In this document: in pieces, positions 61,298-64,000 of the stretch | How positions within the stretch are numbered: position 1 is the first letter of the stretch | How the letters are laid out: every line of letters begins with the position of its first letter | DNA from: Polycladospora coralii | Lineage (GTDB): Bacteria > Bacillota > Bacilli > Thermoactinomycetales > Thermoactinomycetaceae | DNA length: 64,000 bases | Reading direction: 5' to 3' | NCBI RefSeq assembly: GCF_014773435.2 | Contig: NZ_JACXAG020000005.1 | Location: 124,001 to 188,000, forward strand | The notes under the pieces: generated by a model | Databases searched by the model: none | Told to the model about the DNA's origin: nothing | The model's input: the letters and a program-made list of their open reading frames with translations, nothing else | Program-made: the position numbers and the translations under genes

Positions 61298-62794
61298 ATG
61301 CATTTCTTAAAGTTCAGAGGAATCAGTACGATCAAAGGTATGTTTTTTGCTTTATTTGTGAGCCTATGTTGGTGGATTCAAGCCGATGATGTGCTCGCAC
61401 ATGGTTATATTGAAAGCCCAGCTAGTCGATCCTATACAGGAAGTTTAATGAAGGATCAACTGGGTTATCAACAAGCGTTAGATTTATATGGCTCTGCAAT
61501 TAAGTGTCCACAATGTGTAGAAGGGCCTAAGGGTTTTCCACAAGGCGGGCCTGCTGATGGTGAAATTGCATCAGCTGGTGGTGGCTTCGGTCAAATCGAT
61601 CGCAAGCTGGATTTACAGACTGCAGACCGTTGGAGTAAGCAAAATATATCGACAGGTATGCATACATTCAGATGGAAATACACAGCACCACACAAAACTT
61701 CAAAATGGCATTACTATATTACCAAAGATGGTTGGAATCCCAATGAACCATTAAAAAAGTCAGATCTTGAGTTAATGGCCACGGTTGATCATGATGGGAG
61801 TGCTGCTAGCAACAACCTCTCGCATCAAATAGAAATTCCCAAAGGGAAGAGTGGATACCACATTATACTAGGTGTCTGGGACGTAGCAGATACATCAAAC
61901 GCTTTTTATCAAGTGATTGATGCCAATATAAGTGATCAAGGAACCCCTGATCGAACAGACACTGAAGCGCCTACTACACCTACGGGGGTAAAAACAACAA
62001 AGACAGAGTCTGGTCAAATTTCATTGCAATGGACAGCAGCAAAAGACAATGTTGGTATTCAAGCATACGAAATTTATCGTGATGGAAAGAAAGTGGGGTC
62101 ATCGTCTGCTCCCACATTCACCGATAAAGGTTTAAAAGCAAATACGTCCTATACGTATACCATCAAAGCAGTCGATCAGGCAGGTAATGCTTCACAGGCC
62201 AGTGAAGCATTGACAGTAAGTACCCAAAAGGAAACAACAGCAAGAGATGTTGAAGCGCCTACTGGACTACACACCATGAAAGTAACATCAGATTCGGTCA
62301 ATCTGATGTGGACGGCAGCAACTGGTGATATAAAAGCATATAGCGTATACCGTGATAATCAGAAGATTGCAACGACTACAGATGCACAATACACCGATAC
62401 AGGATTGCAAGCAGATCAAACGTACACTTATTATGTGAAAGCAGTAAGTACGTCTGGTGAGCAATCAGCAAACAGCAATGAGATTTCAGTAAAGACAGTT
62501 GCTAAATCAGAGAATACACCATCTGCATGGCAAGCCGGTCAAGTTTACGTAAAAGGTGACCAAGTTCTCTACCAAGGAAATCGGTATGAGGCGCTCTGGT
62601 GGACGAAAGATGTAAAACCATCTACCTTAGAGGGATGGAAAATACTCGATGATGGAGCTGTCCTGACATGGAGCAAGGACTCAGCTTATCAGGGGGGGAG
62701 TATCGTTCTTCACCAAGGCGATCGTTATCGTGCCAAATGGTGGACTAGAGGAGATGTTCCTGGACAGCATGCGGTTTGGGAGAAAGTTGAATAG
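61298..62794 (+). CDS. AA10 lytic polysaccharide monooxygenase with FnIII and chitin-binding domains
   Basis: 498 residues. Copper-dependent oxidative cleavage of chitin or cellulose outside the cell. The signal peptide ends VLA, exposing His in HGYIESPASRS as the first histidine-brace ligand; the second is His in WKYTAPHKTSKWHYY. Then two fibronectin type III domains (from APTTPTGVKTTKTESGQISLQW and APTGLHTMKVTSDSVNLMW) and two CBM5/12-type modules (PSAWQAGQVYVKGDQVLYQGNRYEALWWT and LTWSKDSAYQGGSIVLHQGDRYRAKWWTRG). GGGAGATTGG precedes the ATG. The 280 bp upstream (61019-61297) holds promoter sequence only. Confidence 0.93.
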   Translation: MHFLKFRGISTIKGMFFALFVSLCWWIQADDVLAHGYIESPASRSYTGSLMKDQLGYQQALDLYGSAIKCPQCVEGPKGFPQGGPADGEIASAGGGFGQIDRKLDLQTADRWSKQNISTGMHTFRWKYTAPHKTSKWHYYITKDGWNPNEPLKKSDLELMATVDHDGSAASNNLSHQIEIPKGKSGYHIILGVWDVADTSNAFYQVIDANISDQGTPDRTDTEAPTTPTGVKTTKTESGQISLQWTAAKDNVGIQAYEIYRDGKKVGSSSAPTFTDKGLKANTSYTYTIKAVDQAGNASQASEALTVSTQKETTARDVEAPTGLHTMKVTSDSVNLMWTAATGDIKAYSVYRDNQKIATTTDAQYTDTGLQADQTYTYYVKAVSTSGEQSANSNEISVKTVAKSENTPSAWQAGQVYVKGDQVLYQGNRYEALWWTKDVKPSTLEGWKILDDGAVLTWSKDSAYQGGSIVLHQGDRYRAKWWTRGDVPGQHAVWEKVE

Positions 62795-62798
62795 AAGG

Positions 62799-62852
62799 AA
62801 TCTATCGTTCAAGGGCCTGTCGCGTTCGCGGCAGGCCCTTGAACGATAGATT
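62799..62852 (+). terminator. Long hairpin after the LPMO gene
   Basis: A ~24-bp stem with a TTCG tetraloop: arm AATCTATCGTTCAAGGGCC pairs with GGCCCTTGAACGATAGATT, one G-U within. No strong U-tract; a terminator or mRNA-end protector. Confidence 0.75.
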
Positions 62853-62981
62853 GAATTTGGATCTGGTATTTGGTTGGCATGCCCTACCCAATCAAATTTT
62901 TAGAACTTAATATACATATATGTTTAATAAATTTAAAAATAGGGAAAGGCCTACCCATATTGATGAAAAGGATGGGATAGG

Positions 62982-64000
62982 ATGAATTTTTATTTGATCG
63001 GTAGTCAAACGGAACGACCACATAGTCAGCAAACTATTTTTGTCGATGGTTCGCCGGATCAAACCTTTCGTGAAGGTATTGATATAGAGCTAAGTCACTG
63101 GATTCCCAATCGAACGCCGGCTAAATACAAGGCAGATACCTCAACAGAGATTTGTATCCAATTTATCGAGCAGGAACCATTAGGAGAGTGGGATCTCGCG
63201 ATTAATAATCATCTCGATGTGGACGGTATTTTGTCATTATTTGTACTCGTGCATCGGGATACGGCACGCATACATAAGAAGACTTTGATTGAAGCTGCTG
63301 CGATGGGGGATTTTTGGGCGTGGGGAAGTCGACAGGCACAAATCTTGTTTCAGGGATTAACGCTTTTTATGAATGAATTACGCGTGAATCAAGCGGATAT
63401 TCAAGTCATTTATGAAAGGTGCTTTGCAAAAACATTGGAACTCTTGGCGGATGATGGTGCACAGTTTGCAGCCGAACTTGCTCATTTGGAGGATGTGATT
63501 GAGCAGATTGAAACGGGTGTAATTCAGCGCAAGGTCTATCATGAGCGATTTGTTCATTATCATGTACCGTTTGACGTTGCAAAGGGTAAGTTGGATTCGT
63601 TCTTACATATTCCAAGCTTTAATGCCCCGTTACAGCTGGATGTGTCGCTTCCTCCTCAAGCACGCTATCAATATGATTCAGATAAAGTCCATTTGGTATC
63701 TATAGCTACGGAGGAAGGTTACCACTATGATCTATGGTATCCGGGCTACATGTGGGCGGATACCCCTACTTCATGGCGAGCACCAGGTTTTCACTTCACC
63801 GGTAGTACCAATGGCTATTACTTCGGATATGCGCCGTTAGAAGAGGTGGTTAAAAGATTAAGTGAGCTAGAAACGGGAGCCGGCGTCTGGGAAATCGCAA
63901 GTCAACTTACGCCCTTTTCCAGTATAGCAGGACGTAATTACCCCGTGGTGGTGTCATACAAGGATGGATTAAGTGAGATTTTGCCACAAGTGGTGGCTGA
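62982..64000 (+). CDS. Protein of unknown function, cut by the right edge
   Basis: The frame is open from ATG 62982 (MNFYLIGSQTERPHSQQTIF) to the window end, at least 339 codons, with AAGGATGGG upstream. One notable segment is WDLAINNHLDVDGILSLFVLVHRDTARIHKKTLIEAAAMGDFWAWGSR, an Asn-His-x-Asp-x-Asp-Gly motif that could bind metal. No signal peptide. I do not recognise the family with certainty. The right end is missing. Confidence 0.75.
   Translation, partial: MNFYLIGSQTERPHSQQTIFVDGSPDQTFREGIDIELSHWIPNRTPAKYKADTSTEICIQFIEQEPLGEWDLAINNHLDVDGILSLFVLVHRDTARIHKKTLIEAAAMGDFWAWGSRQAQILFQGLTLFMNELRVNQADIQVIYERCFAKTLELLADDGAQFAAELAHLEDVIEQIETGVIQRKVYHERFVHYHVPFDVAKGKLDSFLHIPSFNAPLQLDVSLPPQARYQYDSDKVHLVSIATEEGYHYDLWYPGYMWADTPTSWRAPGFHFTGSTNGYYFGYAPLEEVVKRLSELETGAGVWEIASQLTPFSSIAGRNYPVVVSYKDGLSEILPQVVA

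Noticed and set aside
61119..61310. 63-codon frame upstream of the LPMO gene
   Set aside because: No good ribosome site, unlikely composition, and it overlaps the LPMO start; probably promoter sequence.
63378..63615. Minus-strand frames near the right end
   Set aside because: They are antisense to the long open plus-strand frame starting at 62982.

Overview
The window looks like chromosome from a low-GC, Gram-positive Bacillales-type bacterium. Shine-Dalgarno sites are strong, and secreted proteins have typical Firmicutes signal peptides (an M4 protease, a sphingomyelinase and an AA10 chitin-active enzyme). PadR, TetR, WYL and XRE-TPR regulators and IS3/IS5 remnants fit the same group. A thermoactinomycete-like or related soil bacillus is plausible, but I cannot name a genus. 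No rRNA or tRNA genes were seen.

Layout. 1-9.2 kb is ordinary: an M4 metalloprotease cut by the left edge, a CrtI-like oxidoreductase with a divergent PadR regulator, a PhzF-like isomerase, an MFS transporter with a divergent SgrR-like regulator, and 3-methyladenine glycosylase I. 9.2-18.1 kb is a worn accessory region: a possible 15-residue amphipathic peptide, a secreted Cys-rich protein, an HTH-only SgrR paralog, IS3 pieces on both sides of a sphingomyelinase C gene, a VanZ-like protein, a frameshifted resolvase, and a probable Fur-controlled acetyltransferase/esterase pair.

18.1-32.1 kb is a complete type I-D CRISPR-Cas locus: WYL regulator, cas10d, cas7d/csc2, cas5d/csc1, cas3', cas4, cas1, cas2, cas6, leader, and an array of 45 repeats and 44 spacers. 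A tyrosine recombinase and a HigBA-like toxin-antitoxin pair follow.

34.3-38.3 kb holds what looks like a decayed second lasso-peptide cluster: a cyclase tail, a whole subtilase-like gene, an ABC-transporter scrap and an orphan Rhs C-terminus. 38.5-41.8 kb is an unfamiliar module of GntR regulator, creatininase-family protein, two unknown proteins and a dTMP-kinase-like protein.

42.5-49.6 kb is a lasso-peptide cluster: RRE protein B1, a 49-residue precursor missing from ordinary ORF calls, an HPr-kinase-like protein, protease B2, cyclase C, a subtilase-like protein whose nucleophile is Cys instead of Ser, and an ABC exporter. Beyond it is an XRE-TPR regulator of RRNPP type. Its 3' end overlaps a 17-codon peptide gene, and both are partly duplicated in tandem. 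A roughly 170-bp promoter region upstream of the lasso operon recurs upstream of a three-gene operon beside that regulator. Together these suggest, without proving, a peptide-signalling circuit controlling lasso production. This is the strongest candidate for an undescribed system here.

52.9-64 kb returns to ordinary genes: an oxidoreductase/TetR pair with twin operators, the queE-queC-queD-queF operon, a Gfo/Idh/MocA oxidoreductase, a YVTN beta-propeller, a duplicated-domain secreted protein, an AA10 lytic polysaccharide monooxygenase, and an unidentified gene cut by the right edge.
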